DNA from: Planctomycetota bacterium
GTDB taxonomy: Bacteria; Planctomycetota; Phycisphaerae; Phycisphaerales; UBA1924
DNA: 14,666 nucleotides
Assembly (NCBI GenBank): GCA_023434205.1
Contig: JAEYTB010000279.1
Coordinates: forward strand, 1-14,666
Direction of reading: 5' to 3'
Position numbers and translations under genes: made by a program. Within the stretch, counting starts at the first letter, position 1, and the number at the start of each line of letters is the position of its first letter. Of the stretch, positions 14,086 through 14,666 are shown piece by piece. The notes beneath the pieces were generated by a model. The model saw only the letters and a program-made list of their open reading frames with translations, did not search any database and had not been told where the DNA came from.

Positions 14086-14666
14086 GGCCGCTCGATTGGA
14101 ACTCGACGAACGCGGCGCCGTCTTCGCTGGTGGTGTACCAGGTGGTGTGCTGGCGGACGGCGTCCCAGCGGGGGTCGTTGGCGCGGCGGGGGCCGGTGGA
14201 CTGGATGACGACTTCTGGGCGGAGGGCGTAGGCGAAGGCGATGGCGGGGGGGCGGGCGCTGCCGTGGTGGGGGAGCTCGAGGACGCGGGCGGAGAGGCCG
14301 GGGTGGTTGGCGGAGAGTGATCGGATCGCTTCGTCCTGGATGTCGCCGGTGAGGAGGATGGCGCTCTGCTCCTGGCCGACGCTGACGCGGGCGACGAGGG
14401 AGTGGTCGTTGTCCTGCGGCCAGGGGGCGTCGGGCGGTGGGGCGATGAAGGTGAGGGTGGAGTCGCCGAGGGTGAGGGTGTCGCCGGCGTGGAGCTCGGC
14501 GACGTCGACGCCGAGCAGGCGGAGCTCGAGCAAGAGCATAGCGGCAGCGCCGGTGGGCTGGTCGGTGGCCTGCTGAGTGAAGCGGTGGCCGACGAGGACG
14601 CGTTTGATGCCCAGAGGGCGGACGGCTTCGGCGACGCCGCCGAAGTGGTCGAGGTCGGGGTGGGAG
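14060..14666 (-). CDS. comEC: ComEC/Rec2-type protein, C-terminal metallo-hydrolase domain (partial)
   Basis: The minus-strand frame runs unbroken from the window edge to a stop at 14060, giving 201 visible residues; the N-terminal part lies outside. The visible part is a metallo-beta-lactamase-fold domain. SHPDLDHFGGV at the edge supplies the HxDxDH metal motif, followed by HAGDTLTLGD, DNDHSLVARV, ILLTGDI with a metal-ligand Asp, and LELPHHGS. This combination is characteristic of the C-terminal domain of ComEC, the inner-membrane channel for single-stranded DNA in natural transformation. The domain is thought to act on the non-transforming strand in some species. An ATG at 14539 is internal, not the start, because conserved motif residues lie before it. 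A stand-alone hydrolase of the ComEC-like type is possible, since no channel segment is in view. The gene overlaps the GT41 gene by 26 bases tail to tail. Confidence 0.8.
   Translation of the reverse strand, partial: SHPDLDHFGGVAEAVRPLGIKRVLVGHRFTQQATDQPTGAAAMLLLELRLLGVDVAELHAGDTLTLGDSTLTFIAPPPDAPWPQDNDHSLVARVSVGQEQSAILLTGDIQDEAIRSLSANHPGLSARVLELPHHGSARPPAIAFAYALRPEVVIQSTGPRRANDPRWDAVRQHTTWYTTSEDGAAFVEFQSSGLMRSGSFR

Noticed and set aside
14537..14539. ATG as the start of a short 159-residue hydrolase
   Set aside because: The frame stays open to the window edge and the upstream residues contain the HPDLDH metal motif, so this is an internal Met of a longer protein.

Overview
The window is very GC-rich, with strongly G-ending codons in most genes. 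The gene content suggests a planctomycete-like bacterium, most likely of the Phycisphaerae. Pointers are a HAF-repeat surface protein with a PAP-type C-terminal sorting tail, a leucyl-tRNA synthetase of the long zinc-free type, a eukaryote-like adenylosuccinate lyase and a SPINDLY/OGT-like glycosyltransferase. This taxonomic call is inference from protein character; no rRNA is present.

Layout. (1) 1-1401: folC, its 5' end cut by the window edge. (2) 1402-3125: a block of different composition holding one secreted HAF-repeat protein gene, flanked by non-coding DNA. (3) 3126-6314: leuS, 1062 codons. (4) 6413-8169, minus strand: an ECF-type sigma factor and a membrane protein that is probably its anti-sigma factor, overlapping by ATGA. 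A perfect inverted repeat lies between leuS and this convergent pair. (5) 8432-9874: an RhlE-like DEAD-box RNA helicase, divergent from the sigma gene and closed by a textbook intrinsic terminator. (6) 10013-14085: four genes, each overlapping the next: MntA-like nucleotidyltransferase antitoxin, HepT-like HEPN toxin, purB and a GT41 glycosyltransferase. (7) 14060-14666, minus strand: the C-terminal metallo-hydrolase part of comEC, running off the window and overlapping the GT41 gene tail to tail.

How the genes relate. folC (folate polyglutamylation), leuS (Leu-tRNA) and purB (AMP synthesis) are housekeeping. The most interesting arrangement is the HEPN/MNT toxin-antitoxin pair at the head of the purB operon. 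It lies directly behind the helicase terminator and shares one apparent promoter with purB. MntA antitoxins consume ATP to AMPylate their toxin, and PurB makes AMP, so the linkage may be more than accidental. purB itself looks mosaic: its middle third has different codon use and carries an extra segment of about 60 residues. A recurrent TA(C/G)AAT box sits 6-9 bases before the start codons of leuS, mntA and the sigma gene, with no Shine-Dalgarno sequence, which suggests leaderless mRNAs.

I saw no rRNA, tRNA, CRISPR array, transposase or attachment site.
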